Source: Enteractinococcus helveticum (GTDB taxonomy: Bacteria; Actinomycetota; Actinomycetes; Actinomycetales; Micrococcaceae). From it: DNA of 14,113 bases. Under the pieces are notes generated by a model that ran no database searches, had not been told where the DNA came from, and saw nothing but the letters and a program-made list of their open reading frames with translations. The stretch's first letter is position 1; every line of letters starts with the position of its first letter. Below, piece after piece: positions 13,981 through 14,113 of the stretch. The position numbers and the translations under genes were made by a program. The stretch covers positions 1-14,113 of the forward strand of contig NZ_DYXC01000091.1 in NCBI RefSeq assembly GCF_020742345.1, read 5' to 3'.

Positions 13981-14071
13981 TGGCGGATGGTGGGGGATTT
14001 GAACCCCCGGGACGGGGTCGCCGCCCTCTGGTTTTCAAGACCAGTTCCTTCGGCCGCTCGGACAACCATCC
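13981..14071 (-). tRNA. tRNA-Ser (anticodon UGA)
   Basis: On the minus strand the acceptor stem GGAUGGU pairs with ACCAUCC, followed by discriminator G and encoded CCA. The anticodon arm CUGGU-CUUGAAA-ACCAG carries UGA (reads UCA and probably other UCN serine codons). A long variable arm and a T arm with GGUUCAAAUCC complete a class II tRNA. Its 3'-terminal 30 bases match those of tRNA-Ser(GCU) at the left edge at 26 positions. Confidence 0.97.
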
Positions 14072-14078
14072 AGACGAG

Positions 14079-14084
14079 GTTATA
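14079..14084 (-). promoter_or_regulatory. candidate -10 box of tRNA-Ser(UGA)
   Basis: TATAAC on the minus strand ends eight bases before the tRNA 5' end, so transcription would start almost at the mature end. The corresponding -35 (TTTCTG at 17 bp) is weak. Confidence 0.3.
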
Positions 14085-14113
14085 GTTTACTCAGATTCAC
14101 ACAGAAAACATAA

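Noticed and set aside
1..14113. Mobile element, CRISPR array or prophage remnant
   Set aside because: No transposase or integrase frame, no regularly spaced direct repeats and no terminal inverted repeats were seen. The near-identity of the tRNA 3' ends alone is explained by their common class.

Overview
The window looks like chromosomal DNA of an actinobacterium, most likely a Micrococcales/Micrococcaceae-type organism. The reasons are its moderately high GC, frequent GTG starts, a fused PcaD-PcaC protein, and IclR-family control of the protocatechuate genes. It is a compact catabolic cluster for 4-hydroxybenzoate and protocatechuate (the beta-ketoadipate pathway), bracketed by two serine tRNA genes in the same orientation. 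I found no transposase, integrase, CRISPR array or phage gene.

Layout from left to right. tRNA-Ser(GCU) lies on the minus strand at the left edge. A PrpE-like short-chain acyl-CoA synthetase gene reads rightward, opposite to all the catabolic genes, and meets the regulator gene pcaR tail to tail at a shared CTAG. The leftward operon pcaF-pcaI-pcaJ-pcaR has its own upstream region containing a TATACT box and a GTTCG-N5-CGAAC palindrome. A rho-independent terminator separates it from a second leftward operon, pobA-pcaH-pcaG-pcaB-pcaL. Upstream of pobA is a 17-bp perfect palindrome, then an IclR-family regulator gene (PobR candidate) and a DASS/SLC13-family anion transporter gene, all leftward. 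The right end holds a small rightward ORF (79 codons, one predicted membrane segment), a near-perfect bidirectional terminator and tRNA-Ser(UGA).

How the genes work together. PobA hydroxylates 4-hydroxybenzoate to protocatechuate. PcaHG opens the ring to beta-carboxy-cis,cis-muconate. PcaB cyclises this to gamma-carboxymuconolactone. The fused PcaL decarboxylates it and hydrolyses the enol-lactone to beta-ketoadipate. PcaIJ transfers CoA from succinyl-CoA, and PcaF cleaves beta-ketoadipyl-CoA to acetyl-CoA and succinyl-CoA. Every step from 4-hydroxybenzoate to central metabolism is therefore encoded here. No classical PcaK-type MFS transporter is present; the DASS transporter is the only uptake candidate in the window.

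The biochemistry is well known. The points most worth checking are the operators, the predicted NADH preference of PobA, the DASS transporter's substrate, the intra-operon hairpin before pcaB, the acyl-CoA synthetase with an altered P-loop, and the small membrane ORF next to a cluster of GACTGGG repeats.
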